A stretch of 64,000 nt of DNA from Xestospongia bergquistia (GCA_963965975.1 OZ014412.1:1304501-1368500), one strand, 5' to 3'. Positions 11,625 to 24,240 are shown, counted from the first letter of the stretch. Notes: a model not told the origin generated them from the sequence alone. Made by a program: numbers and translations.

Positions 11625-12375
11625 CTATAAAACAGACCAATTTCATCACATGACATATCACAATGAACTTGGTGTCTCTCTAATACTATCATACATTCTA
11701 CTAAACACATCTGCAGGCACAGGTTGACTAGTTAACAGTGATCCTTTTTCACAAATCAAATCAAAAATGTTTTAATATAATTAATGGTCTCTTATTGAAA
11801 ATCAGGTAACATATTATATATTGTTTAATAGTATATGTTAAAATCTTATGTTACATGTAATGAAATGTTTATCAGTATTGTTTTCTCTAGTGTTACTATG
11901 GTTACAATAACAATAGTCACAATGAGATAACAGTGATAGTACATAATGAACACAACTGATAATTAAACACACACAATATATATATCTAGTTCTATGAGAT
12001 TGTTTTGATTTGAGAGATAAACAATATTTGCTAAATATATATTATATATTGCATTGTTCATTATTAAAGATTAATTTAAACTTTATACCTGATTGTTATA
12101 ATTATCATCGTCAATACTTCAATATAAATTATATCATTACTAATAACATGTATACTAACTGATGTTACTGACTCCACCCACAGTCTCATCCAATATAGTG
12201 ATGTAATCATCTATAAGCTCAATAACCATCTGTTATAATTAGTGGTCCATATCAGTGATAGTAGCAAATAAAGCATATTAAAAATTACATAGTCTAGTAA
12301 GAAAGAGGGATGTATAGCAAAATGACATATAAAAGATTAATATATGATACATTTCAGTACTATATATAGTATGGA
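11068..12375. repeat. Local duplication in gene H upstream region
   Basis: 11068-11222 and 12226-12375 are near-identical (both begin CCATCTGTTATA and include GTGGTCCATATCAGTGATAG). The stretch 11870-12200 also resembles 20930-21200. These are copies of receptor intron or flank sequence left by local duplication. Confidence 0.65.
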
Positions 12376-13640
12376 ATATAAGAAATTATCAATTACCCAA
12401 AAATAGAAGTACTTATCTTAATCCTTAACAGTTTTATAATGAATATCAGTACCTTCATAATAATAGTATTACAAACATTATCTTATATAAGGTATATCTT
12501 ATATAAGATATAATATATATAAGGTATTATATCTTAGATAAGGTGTAATACCTTATTATTATCTACACAAAGTACAAGCATATACCCTGAGATATGAAAA
12601 TTCAAATATACATATACCTATAGTAGTCCAATACTTTGCTTCTAAGTTTATAATATATCCTCTTTTTATGACCATCTACTTGTGTCTGTGTGTACTCTAT
12701 TTCTTGTAGACTAAAGATTAGGATCATTTATTGTATATAATGAAACTAGCCTATACATGTAAAAGGTTCATTTATAGTCATATCAAAACTATAAATTATA
12801 TTTTCACTTTCATAACAAGATAGTTAACAAAATGTAATAACAGTCATTCATCATCATAACAACAAATAAAGTACATATTGTTATTTTTTATCACCATCTT
12901 TTTATGATTACTATTGCTTGGCATAAATCTAACACTTAAAGGATATTAAAATATGTTTGTGACTCTATATATTAAGTAATATTAATTGAGAAGGTAATTC
13001 TTTTTCATAAAGAGTGAAAACTTGTTTAAATTGTGTTCACTAGAAGAGAGCATTATTATTAGACAGGTGGTAGTGATATAGGTTGCAGTCTCATACAGTA
13101 ATGCCATATACCTGAATTCTCAATGAATCGACTAATTTGAAATATTGACATGATATTTCAACAGGAAATCATTATTACCATTTACAATACACAATAAATA
13201 TATATTTGGCTTTTTGTTGGTTGAACAGGCACTGGTTTCTTCAGAGCATAGTATCATATTATTATCAGATTATTATCAGTAATTTATCAATAATATGTCC
13301 TCATGAGTTGCTATAGATCTAAACAAACTAAAAGGTAACAGGGTCAAGAAATTTTCCAAAAAATTTGTAATAACAGTCAATTTATTCAAGGAAATACAAT
13401 AACAACATGATATCAAGTTCTCTATTGTAATATCTCAGTTATTGGTATAAGATACATAATATATAATAGAGAAATTTATAATCATAAAATGCACTTGATA
13501 CTAGAAAACACCCTCAGAGAAAGATAATTACTTCTCTCTGACCCAATACAGGGTTCTATTTCTTCTCCCACATTAGAATTGTCAGTAACTCAAACAAGAA
13601 CTTAGGTTATTTGTCATTTATGGCTCATTTTTATTTATTG
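11640..13640. other. Non-coding, AT-rich
   Basis: Apart from the duplicated block, no coding exon is supported. 12480-12560 is a run of palindromic TATAAGGTAT/ATACCTTAT sequence able to fold on itself. Confidence 0.4.
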
Positions 13641-13649
13641 GAAGGGGCA

Positions 13650-13973
13650 TCACATCTGTTGAAGATGTTTCATTAGTTTATCCAGTACCGACAGTATCTG
13701 ATAATTCAGGTCTTTATTACTTGACTTCGTTTGTACTGTTTTAACTAAAGGAGATAGAAAATGAGATATTGAACAAATGATTAGATATATATTACAGTCA
13801 TTGGTGATTGAACCAGTCTCTAGATCAGATTGCTCAGATCTATTGTGAGTAATATCAAATCTAGTAACATCTCTATCAGAATTATTACAAACATCTGTAG
13901 GTTCAGATATGTTGTTTATATCTGTTGATGTTGGGAACAATGACAATGATGCAGAAATGACAATTTCTTTTAT
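13650..13973 (-). CDS. Terminal exon of unknown gene, Ser/Thr/Asp-rich
   Basis: The minus strand is open from an acceptor-like TTTTTATAAAAG at about 13974 to a stop at 13650, about 107 codons (contains LFPTSTDINNISEP and SNKDLNYQILSVLDKLMK). It could be the cytoplasmic end of a receptor in the cluster, since such exons are Ser/Asn-rich here. No domain recognised and no linked upstream exon proven. Confidence 0.35.
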   Translation of the reverse strand: MKEIVISASLSLFPTSTDINNISEPTDVCNNSDRDVTRFDITHNRSEQSDLETGSITNDCNIYLIICSISHFLSPLVKTVQTKSSNKDLNYQILSVLDKLMKHLQQM

Positions 13974-14500
13974 AAAAAAAGAGAATGATTTACTAATTTT
14001 GATTAAAGTGAATATGCTAGACTTACAGATTTATTTTTGTATTTACTGTCAGAATATTATTATACTGAATTATCTGACCTAGTTCTACATACCAACTAAG
14101 GCTTTACTGTATCATCTTGCTGAGGAAGTTGATCCTATAATAACATATCAGTAATAGAAAATTTGAACAAGATCATAATTTTAAGTTATCCTGTAGTTCC
14201 ATTCAGTAACACTTACTAAAGTAGTCTAACAATTTATAACTTATTAATTTAGTTAGTTATTAATGTAAAGATTTAATAAAGTTCATCTAATCCTAATTCA
14301 TCTAATATCATTTTGTCTAATTAAATGTACTGATGTCACATTTAGTCTAAATTTAAAAAGTTTTAAATCACATTTTAAATGACTTAAATTTTAACAAAAA
14401 AGGGAAAACAACACTTCTTGTTAGACATATTGGATTAGATAACATGGAATTAGATGAAATGGTAATAAAGTGAGTTGCATTAGTAATATATTTTATTGAT

Positions 14501-15012
14501 TACTTGTATACAAACAAGTCTCTTATTAGTACTTCATCAGGATTAATATGATAAGGATCTGGTACCTGTAATGATATAACTAATAATAAAGTTATGATAA
14601 TATCCAAATTATTACCATTGTGTGTTAACGAGTCCACTAATAATACTGTATTGTACTAGTGTATCACTAGGGGGTGGAGCTACATGACAATTGGTAGGGA
14701 ATTCCACTTTAACATATTGAGTTATAGTCTGGTCTTCATCACACAACAATAATTGTTTCTCATTACTTGTCCTGAGATAAATAATGCTGCTCTATTTTCT
14801 TTTGACATAGTTTCTGAATGTCTGTTGTCTATAACATTACTTGGCCTGTCTTTATCATGAGTAAAGATTAAGTTGTTCTGTTCTGTTGCTCAGTCATTTC
14901 TGTATATTTAACAGAACTTTCAGCTTCTATAATTTAAATTATTACATCATGATCATCAGTGGATAAGTAACTGCTGATGTTTTCATAGACAGGGTTATAG
15001 TTGTTAACAGCT
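14501..15012 (-). pseudogene. Receptor tail fragment with NPVYENI
   Basis: 15012-14940 encodes NNYNPVYENISSYLSTDD, an NPxY motif overlapping YENI as in the tails of genes C and D. About 14935-14890 continues EAESSVKYTEMTEQQNR. 14770-14611 is open in another frame (VEFPTNCHVAPPPSD) to a GTAATA donor, and 14568-14501 is a possible last exon. The pieces are related in style to the cluster tails, but the frames do not connect cleanly. It is probably the decayed 3' end of gene B or of a lost receptor. Confidence 0.45.
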
Positions 15013-15029
15013 ATACTCTAGTCCATAGG

Positions 15030-16085
15030 AAGTAATCATATTAGTGACTATTTTGAGTAGATTTTATAAGATCAAAACGAAGAGGCAGTATTCATTAGTA
15101 CAGATTATGTCAGTATCAACTATCAATATTATAGACAGTTGTAATTCTAAAACTTTATTACTCTATATAAATAATTTATTTTCTAATATTATCTCTACAT
15201 ACATTATTAGCTTTATAAATTTGCCTATGAATTTTTTGTCTATAAAATTATTGTCCTATCAAAATTGAACTTCACCTCTAAAGTTTGCCTTAAAATTACT
15301 TTTTAAAAATTACCATTCCAAATTTTAGAAGAGTTATTGTATAATGTTGACACCAAACCCACTTTCCTAATACCTTATCAACATACTTCCTCCATAGAAT
15401 TATACAAAGATCAGATGTCTTATATGATACAATAAACTACCTATACCAATGCCTAGGTATATAGAGTATAGTGTATTTAAATTACTTTAGTCATTTCCTC
15501 TAGGTAACACACATCATAAAACAATATTATCTCTAAAAAGTCAACAATCTATAATGACTTAATTTTTATTTGAATACTTTTCCTATCAGATTCACATCCA
15601 CAATACTAAATGGCACAATACATTTGCTCAATCATTTGTAGCAGCTGTTAGTATTTGTATAGGACCATATAAGGGCAACTGAACTATTAAACAGACATTA
15701 TTATCACTTACATCATCAGATGACAAGGACTTTGTTGGACTACAAGGAGAAGTAAATAAGCATAGCATTATTTTCTGATATTCATAGATCATGTTCTCTG
15801 ATTTCTAATACTGTAGTAAACTTTGGTGAGACAGATGGAGCTTAATGTGGTATAAACGTCGTTGTAAACTATGGAGGTGAATGAAATGGTTGTTGATATT
15901 GTCTTCTCACTTCATGTAACTACTATATATGGTAATGAATATGTTATAATCACTTACAAATAATGTACAAAGTTTGTTATAATGTGTGTTAATGTTGTAT
16001 TATGTAATACTTAATATGTCATATACTTCAATATAAAGTAATGTGATTACAGTATACATAATATATTAACACTACTATGAACTTG
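15030..16085. other. No supported gene
   Basis: AT-rich. 15730-15900 on the minus strand shows short coding-like pieces (SPKFTTVLEIREHDL) interrupted by stops, perhaps a decayed relative of the gene H tail. Nothing else is supported. Confidence 0.3.
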
Positions 16086-16092
16086 TTTACCT

Positions 16093-17051
16093 TGATGCCC
16101 AGTAATGTAGAATCTAGGATAACCTGTAATCTATAATATATAAATGATAACACTGAATAAAAGTAAAGATAACAATAACTTAAAACAATCTAGAATTAGT
16201 AGAATGACATATCAAATTTGTTAACAAAGTTATTGAATAAGACAGATTGATAGTAAAATATAAGGATATAGTCTGTTGATAGTATCACACATTGACTTAT
16301 CATTATATAATATTATTACTTACCACCAGAACATTCATCATGAGTTGTCACATTATATGAGGTATGCAATCGCCCCTTGTCACAAACCATCACTACTACA
16401 GTAGCAGTATAAATAAAACAGACTGTGAGGTTATATAATTCATAAGATTTATCATTAGCAATAGCATTATATAGAAACTGGCCATGTTGGTTCTCTATGT
16501 AAGTGTGATATGATATTGAATATTTCTTAAATTGATGAGACCAGGTCAACCAGCCTGATAAAATGTTAAGGCTAAAAGTAAGATGGCCTTTTTTTCTACT
16601 GGTGTGATACCTGTGATTGAATGAAGAGATGACAATGATTATAAATACAGAAACTAACCTTGAACACTTTAGTCACAAAATCAAAGTTTTGACCAAAGAG
16701 AATATATCCAACACTTATCCCATCATGAATAGGTAGTGCTCTTATAGTTAGTACTGATGACCACATATTAACTGATATAATATTAGTAGTTACTAATATC
16801 TCTTTGTCTTGATTACTGGGATCTGTGAGTAAATTACCCTGTACTGTCCACTCCAGAAAATCTCCTATGCCCTCACAAGTAAAGTCAGCCAGTGTGTAAA
16901 GTAAAGCAAACACTGATGGGGAGCTACTGTGATGTTATGCTATATAAACGAAAAAAAATGCAGACTTCTTTAAAGTTATGTATCATTTACCTGTAATATC
17001 TGTTCCCCTCAAAGTAACTAAAAAAATTCCTAACATGGTAAAAACAAGCAT
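16093..17051 (-). pseudogene. Receptor B: signal-Ig-FN3, truncated
   Basis: 17051-16991 encodes a signal peptide (MLVFTMLGIFLVTLRG). The Ig exon (about 16931-16660) shows ADFTCEG and LEWTVQG, but compared with gene A it has a one-base frame problem at its start and the second Ig cysteine is replaced (ISVGYILF for ISVQCTVL). The FN3 exon is 16610-16324. A 43-base piece of the fifth exon (ITGYPRFYITGHQG) ends at about 16093 and the rest of the ectodomain is missing. Loss of the disulfide partner, the frame problem and the truncation point to a pseudogene. Confidence 0.7.
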
Positions 17052-17529
17052 TTGACAAATGATTTAATCAACCAATTTCTTGGTCTAATGTTTATGAGGC
17101 TAGAGATCACTCCTGCTATCCTATAACAGAATTAGTAGTGAGTGAAAGTGCAGAACATTAATTATTGTCTCTTTTCATGGTAGTTCAACAAGCCCGGATG
17201 ACCAAAAAAAGCGTATAGGAAATTTATGCTTCATAGTTAGATCATTTCCAATACTTTAAAACATTGTTTCACAAAAATGATGATAAAAATTCTTTATTTT
17301 TGCATGACTTCTATGATCTGCCATTTTTTCCAAATACCAACCATTCTCGATGTTTAGCCAGCCTCTCCCTCTAAATGTGATTTATGATTGTGGATGTGAC
17401 TGGGAGGTATATATGCTTCACCACTCTCATACTTCACTAGAAAATAGCATTTAGTGTAGATACATTACATATGTATAGCTTATGTATCTGTGGTTCAAGA
17501 GACCGAGTAGATATAAGTACATTTTACTC

Positions 17530-18049
17530 TTAAATAGTATTAATATTTTCATAGTCATCAGTACATGTCCTACTAGGTTGTACTGTTATATATGATAGAT
17601 TACTCTCTAACTCCACTCTTCTACTTCTCATTTCAACTATATGGACTACAATGGAACTATAACATATGACATTTGATACAGCTATATAAATTACCTTCTT
17701 CATATGCTAGATTATGTCTGATAGCTTGTTGATCAACTAGAGAACAATATTGTTATGTAATTGATATTGTTTATTTATTTCTTACCTCCAACTTCATATT
17801 GCTGTCTCTTCTTCCAATATACAATAATACTAGTAGCTATCACTATTATAGTAATAACAATTATTACTACAATACTGACTGTACTACTAGTAATAGTTTT
17901 GAGGATGAACACAGACTGATTGGTAGCTGTATACAAAGTAAGTTATAATAATAATAACTAATACAACATTAAGTACATACATGATATCTCAACAGTAGGT
18001 GATATTACTGATGTCATATAACCAGTTGTCTTTACTCTTAATAAAGTAC
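17530..18049 (-). pseudogene. Orphan receptor TM/tail cassette
   Basis: Four exons equivalent to the last exons of C and D, with no ectodomain of their own: 18049-17980 (LLRVKTTGYMTSV), a TM exon about 17927-17787 (TVSIVVIIVITIIVIATSI then YWKKRQQYEVGG), a short exon reading RHNLAYEEG, and 17645-17530 (SNLSYITVQPSRTC...DDYENI). All are open and phase-compatible with the sixth exon of gene C, which lies upstream on the same strand. Both NPxY motifs have become NLxY. It may be a leftover of a deleted paralogue or a second, alternative tail for gene C. Confidence 0.65.
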
Positions 18050-18360
18050 CTAATAATAATATATATCATTATTATAAAATAATATAGAGTATAATAATAT
18101 AGAGTAATATAGAATAATATTAAGTAATTTATATACTCTACCATATATTTATATATCAGCGCTAATGATATAATTATTATTATGGTAAATATAGAAAATC
18201 TACTTTACAATGCATGTAAATTTGAAAAACAGTTCCCATAACAACAACATCAAGATTACTGGTCATGATCTCAGAAGTCATTAACTAAAAGTGATTGAGT
18301 AAGAACTTAACTGATCACTAATTAAACAATAACATTATAATTATTAATAATGTAATATAA

Positions 18361-20499
18361 TTATATTATAATATTTTCATAGTCATCAGTACATGTCCTA
18401 CTAGGTTGTACTGTTATATATGTTGGATTACTCTCTAACTCCACTCTTCTACTTCTCATCTCTAATCTGCGGACTGTATACATACATAACAATAACAGAA
18501 TATACACCTATGATTAATAGTTACATACCTTCCTTGTATGCAGGATTATGAGCAATAACTTGTGGATCAGCTAAAGAATAAAAATGTTATATTATAATAG
18601 TTAATTATCCCTTTTTCTCTCATTTTCAATCTCATGTTGTTTAATCTTAATCTTCTTTAAAGACACAGTAATAATAAGTACTGTTACTATGACTACTACA
18701 CCAACAACTAATAAAACTGCAGCTATACAGACAGAAATGAGGATAGCTACGGACTCATTGGACCGGTAGATATCTAAAGAGAATTTCAATCTACTTGTTC
18801 ACTGAAATATTATATACCTGATATACCACTAGTTGGTCCTAAAGATGATGTTAATATACCAGTTTCAGTAATATGTGTTTCATCACTTAACATAATGTCT
18901 AAATACCATCAGATTACATGTTAAATATTCAAATACATGTTAGCGTTTACACTAACTTACTAGTAGTAATAACATTCTCAGTAGAAGATGGCAATAGTAA
19001 GATATATTTCAGTATTTGAGGATATACAACAGATGGGTTAGTTATAATAGTACCATCTACTATATCATGACCTGTCACAGTATAGTTACCACTAACTGGT
19101 AGACTTATATACTGGTATACTGTACTCTCCTCTATACTGGATTTACTCATATTAATAGACTTCACAGTTTTTTAGAAGACTCTCTAAATATCACATGACA
19201 TCCATCAGCAGTAGATCTCTCAGCAAACCTACACTCTACAACAACTGATCCATTATCAGAGTAGTACTGTAGAGTGAGTCCTTGAACATGATAGGTTGCT
19301 ACGTAAGGCAATGAACCCTCACAATAATCAAGAGTATTATTACTCACTGAAATATGATACATTACTTGCTTTGGAGTTATTAAAATAATCCAGTATAACA
19401 GCAATGAAGGTAGAGTTCAATTGAGGGCCAGTACATGATACATTGTAGCTAATAGTCATTGACTTACAGTCTTCTGAACAACATACAATATGTTTATGAG
19501 AGTGTTCTGTTTCTGTTGAATTTAATAATTCGAGTCTTGTAATTCCCATTAATGTACTGTTACAAAATCTAGGATACCCTTCAACCTGTATATCCATTAT
19601 ATGTGAACACATTATTAATACTTACAATAACTTCAAACTCAATATCAAATAAATTATTATGTTCTTTGAAAATGACATTATGATCAGGTAGAATGATAGC
19701 ATAATATTCTGTAAAGAAGTATATAATAATCTAAGTAAACAAGTCATTAAAATCTATACCTCCAACATATTCATATGAAATTGTAATATCATTAGAACTA
19801 TATTCTCCACTATAAGCTATAACAGTAGCAGTGTAAATATCACAGACTGTGAGGTTATATAACTTGTAAGATGCATCATTAGTGATATCATTATATAGTA
19901 ACTGGCCATGTTGGTTCTCTATATAAATGTGATATGATAGTGGGTAATTCTTAAATGGATGAGACCAGGTTAGCCATTTTGAAGAATTGAATGTGAAATG
20001 AAGGTTTTCTACTGGTAAAGCATCTGTTTTGAAAAATTGGTTATAAAGAAATGACAAGTTAGAATATAGTTACCTTTAACTGTCAATGTAGCTGCTTTGG
20101 GTTTAAAATCATATGGATTAAAACTGATCAAAGTACACTGAATAGTTATTCCATCATTAATAGGTAATGCTCTTATAGTTAGTACTGATGACCACACATC
20201 AACTGATATATTGTTAGTAGTTACTGATAACTCTCTGTCTTGATTACTGGGATTAGTAAGTAAATTACCCTGTACTGACCACTCCAGTACATCTCCTGTT
20301 CCCTCACAGGTAAAGTTAGCCAGTTAATAGAGAAAAGCTCTAACTGTTGAAGGAGCTATTGTGATGTTAGCTATAAAATAATATGATACAAATAAAGTAA
20401 ATTGTGTTAGACAAATATTATAATTACCTTACCAGCTCCATCTACTGTCCAAGATGTCAGAATAAGGAATATCAAAGCATCACTAAGAATGATTTCCAT
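18361..20499 (-). pseudogene. Receptor C: Ig-FN3-TM-NPxY, broken
   Basis: Same plan as gene A: signal peptide 20499-20433 (MEIILSDALIFLILTSW), Ig exon 20370-20074, FN3 exon 20023-19760, exons near 19710-19624 and 19588-19350, a membrane-proximal exon ending near 18960, TM exon 18774-18600, NPAY exon near 18565 and last exon 18477-18361 (ESNPTYITV, DDYENIII). Defects: an in-frame TAA in the Ig exon at the residue before LANFTC, and one base lost in the membrane-proximal exon (TCTAAAAAACTGTG for TCTAAAGGAACTGTG near 19170). The usual GTGAG donor after the TM exon also reads ATGAG. These could include assembly errors, but three independent defects favour a pseudogene. Confidence 0.75.
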
Positions 20500-20639
20500 T
20501 TGTCACAGTCTTTATTTTATAAATCTCATGAGATAATTGTGAAGCTATCTACTAACTGTTATTATGCTAGAACTCATTATATAATACATATTAAGCTGAT
20601 TTAATATTCATTGAAATAAATTGTGATTCAATAACAATA

Positions 20640-20820
20640 TATTATACAACTACTAACTTTATTAGTACGACCAATATGTAGTGCAGTATATCCTGAACCT
20701 GATATCATCTTCATTTCAACAAAACATCCTCCATTATCAGACCTTATCATAAATGTACATGATATACACAAGACCCCATTATCAGTAGATATAGAGGCAT
20801 TCTGTACTCCATATAACTAC
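20640..20820 (-). pseudogene. Isolated receptor-type extracellular exon
   Basis: The minus strand encodes LYGVQNASISTDNGV, LCISCTFMIRSDNGGCFV and SGYTALHIGRT in one open frame. The layout (a YxVQ start, two Cys, a GC before a beta strand) parallels the membrane-proximal exon of gene A (YHVQGLTLQYYSDNGS...ECRF...DGCHV) but the sequence is divergent. A shorter relative (LHIGHNRTDIQ) is at about 10090-10130. No partner exons found. Confidence 0.4.
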
Positions 20821-21390
20821 ATGCAATGTAATAATTTTAATGGGCAGTTTGGAATACTAATTACTATTATTACTCATGGAAGTATTACAAGTATGGTGTT
20901 ACATGTAATGAGACACTTACCAATAATGTTTTCTCTAGTGTTACTATAGTTACCATAACTACAGTGTGTGTTCAACTATGGGTTGTATTCATCCTATCAC
21001 TGTTATGTCATTGTAATTGTAGTTCTTTGAGGTAATTTTGGTTTGAGAGGTCGACAATATTTGATAAAATATATTGCTTTTTATAAAGAAATCCAAGCTT
21101 TATAGATATTGTAATGATTATCATTAATATAGTATGCCAATATAAGTATTTGACTACATATATACTAATGAAAGGTAGTGTTGATGATGTTATTGATTAT
21201 CCCAGAGCCATAGAAGTTGTCATCTATATAATTTATATGATATTATTGTTATTTTAGTTTAGCAGTAAACTCATGTAAATAAACTTGAAAGAAAGTTGTC
21301 AACAACTGAAAAGCAATCAAGGATAAACTTAAAGTTCAGCTGATCACTAATTAAACAATAATATTAATAATTATTAATAATGTAATATAA

Positions 21391-23485
21391 TTATATTATA
21401 ATATTTTCATACTCAGCAGTACATGTCCTACTAGGTTGTACTGTTATATATGATGGATTACTCTCTAACTCCACTCTTCTACTTCTCATCTCTAATCTGT
21501 GTACTATGTAATGATCATAATATGAACAATATACAGTTATAACATGAACATAGTTACCTTCATCATATGCAGGATTATGAGTAATAGTTTGTTGATCAAC
21601 TATAGAAGAAACCATTTGAAATAATAAATAATATCTTACTCTCTCACCTCCAACTTCATGTAGTTGATGTTTCTTCTTCAAATATACAATATTACTGACT
21701 ACTAGACATATCACTATAATGACAATAACTACTACCACACTAACTGTACTAGTAGTAATGAGGAGAATAGTTTTGTTAGTGGCCGTATATATAACTTGAA
21801 AATTACATATAAATATTAAATGCATGAGATCCCTGAATTTAAAGGAGATTTAAATTCTACAGATGTAGTTATGATCTTATCATCACTACCTATCTTCTCA
21901 CTGATGTAGTACCTAAGAAATTATTATAGAACAACACAAACAATATAATATAATACTTACTAATAATAATAACAACAGTCTCAGTAGGAGATGATAGTAG
22001 CATATATATTCCAGTATTTGAGGGTATACAACAGATGGGTTAGTTGTAATAGTACCATCTACTATATCATGACCTGTCACAGTATAGTTACCACTAACTA
22101 GTAGAGTTATATACTGGTATATTGTACTCTCCTCTATACTGGGTTTACTCATAATAATAGACTTCATAGTTCTTCCTTTAGAAGACTCTCTAAATATCAC
22201 ATGACATCCATCAGCAGTAGATCTCTCAGCAAACCTACACTCTACAACAACTGATCCATTATCAGAGTAGTACTGTAAAGTGAGTCCTTGGACATGGTAG
22301 GTTGCTATATTAGTGATAAAAAATATCAATTTCAAATAAAAAAAACTCACTAAAGAATGACTCATTCTAGACATTTTAAAATAATCCAGTATATCAGCAA
22401 TGAAGATATAGTTTAGTTGAGGACTTATATTTGACACAGTATAATTAACAGTTACTGATTTATCTTCTAAAGAAGAATGAATACATTTTTTATTGTATTC
22501 AGTTTTTGTTCCATTCAATATGTCCTCTCTTGTAATACCCAGTAATGTAATATTACAAAGTATAGGATAACCTGTAATCTTTAATACACCACATAACACA
22601 TCATGTAATGATAATATTATTAACTTACAATAACATGAAATTCTACAACGGAATTATTATATTCATTAAAGATAACATTATGATCAGGTAAGATCATAAC
22701 GTAATAATCTGTAATTCAGTCAAGTTCAAAATGAGAATTAAATATTAATTAATATATGCTCCCTTTGAATGATAACATTACTAGAACTATATTCTCCACT
22801 ATGAGCCATAACAGTAGCAATGTAAATATCACAGACTGTGAGGTTATATAACTTATAAGATGTATCCTCAGTGATATCATTATGTAGTAACTGATTCGTT
22901 ATATAAATGTGATATGATATTATGGTTTTTTCAGAGAAAAATAATATAGGAGACCAGATTGAACTACTGTTAAAACTAAAATTGAGTTGAAGGTTTTCTA
23001 CTAATGTGATATACCAGTGCATTGTATGAAGTAGTACATGTATCATACATTGTATGAGGTGATAATAAACCATTAGTTTCTAACCTTTAACTATCAAATT
23101 AGCTCCTTTTGACATAATGATAAAGTTCTGACTAATCACATTACATCCAACACTTATCTCATCATTAATAGGTAGTGCTCTTATAGTTAGTACTGATGAC
23201 CACATATCAACTGATATATTGTTAGTATATAGTTACTGATATCTCTCTATTTTGATTACTGGGATCAGTGACCGAAAGCCCTTTACAGACCACTCCAACT
23301 CATCTCCTATACCCTCACAGGCAAAGTTAGCCAGTGTGTAAATTGGAACAGACATTGATGAGGGAGCTATGGTTATTTTGCTGTGTTAAAAGAAAGAACA
23401 AATTAGAGTTGAAATTTAGATTAGTGCTTTGCTTACCAGCAGAAAGGGTCTTCACTAAAACAAGTACAACTAAAATTGGCCTCAT
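21391..23485 (-). pseudogene. Receptor D: Ig-FN3-TM-NPxY, broken N-terminal half
   Basis: Signal peptide exon 23485-23437 (MRPILVVLVLVKTLSAG). The Ig exon (from 23380) goes out of frame at once (TAA as second full codon), then has a one-base loss and a four-base gain around 23270-23230. The FN3 exon (ORF 23073-22738) lacks a clear acceptor and several residues of the IENQHGQ loop. Exons 22600-22365 and 22310-21965 read as in paralogues, but the second lacks one base near its end. The tail is well preserved: TM exon near 21800-21655, THNPAYDEG, then ESNPSYITVQPSRTC and AEYENIII, stop at 21391. It is a receptor pseudogene, or a donor of tail sequence. The promoter side abuts a transposon remnant. 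Confidence 0.7.
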
Positions 23486-23494
23486 CCTGTCTTG

Positions 23495-23941
23495 TTGCAA
23501 CTGTTGACATATTTGACTGTATGCAATGTACTGGACTATCATTTAGAGCCAAGGCACAGATTGTACCAATGCTGTTCACAGACCAACCTGAAATAACTGT
23601 GCGTTTTCAGCCAGTTCAACTACAACATGGTACAAGGTTTTTTCATTGGCTTTTGCCACATCTCTTTGACCCCAACACAAATAACCTATATTCAGCATCA
23701 ATTGAGGGACCACCTTTGTCACTGTCTTGAAAACAAGACAATTACCCCTTTCCCTTGCCAGCAGCGAAAAAAGAAAGCAAAACAATATGTTGCTGATATG
23801 AAATTCGGAGTATACTCCAAGTGTCATCAACCAGAAGAGGATAGAATGATTGAGTGCAAAGACTGCAAAGAATGGTATCATAAAGATTGTGTTGAAGTCC
23901 CAAGTGCCATTTGGCAAACCAAGAGGCACATATGTGACACT
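23495..23941 (+). pseudogene. Transposon gene remnant: Ulp1-like protease end plus PHD finger
   Basis: The plus strand carries a fragment ending in a PHD-type zinc finger (CHQPEEDRMIECKDCKEWYH, then CVEVPSAIW and a final HICDT). Before it, in two frames, lie pieces typical of the C-terminal Ulp1-like cysteine protease (SUMO-protease fold) fused to PHD fingers in some animal transposons: VQLQHG, then FFIGFCHISL, TYIQHQLRDHLCHCLE and ITPFPC. A frameshift lies near 23635 and the N-terminal part is missing. The left end sits 10 bases from the start codon of receptor D. A more decayed copy is at 62865-63118, with the same 3' flank. Confidence 0.65.
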
Positions 23942-24039
23942 TAAAAACTCTTAATTAATTGTAACATAATATAACCTATAATTACATAACTTATACTATC
24001 TTTATTTAGATTAAATACTAAATCTTATTATAATCAGAT

Positions 24040-24240
24040 CAAATTGGACTTGGGGCCAAGTCTTGCTGCCAAAAGTAGACCTAGGTCCAAATTTTTGCTG
24101 CAAAAAGTGGACCTATCTCTAGGAACAAATTTAGCAGTATAGGTCCAAATTAAGCAGCAAAATTTGGTCCTAGGTCCAAATTTAACTTGCATAAATTGGA
24201 CCTAGGTCCAATGCAAAAGTTGTCCAACTAGGAACGACAG
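24040..24240. repeat. Cluster of GGACCTAGGTCC-type palindromes
   Basis: Several copies of TTGGACCTAGGTCCAA and near variants, spaced tens of bases apart downstream of the PHD remnant. The same cluster follows the second remnant (63225-63430) and also lies at 62485-62580. It probably belongs to the transposon ends, perhaps as transposase binding sites. Confidence 0.6.

Noticed and set aside
23576-23929. Minus-strand ORF of 117 codons
   Set aside because: Shadow of the PHD/Ulp1 remnant, which is coherent on the plus strand.
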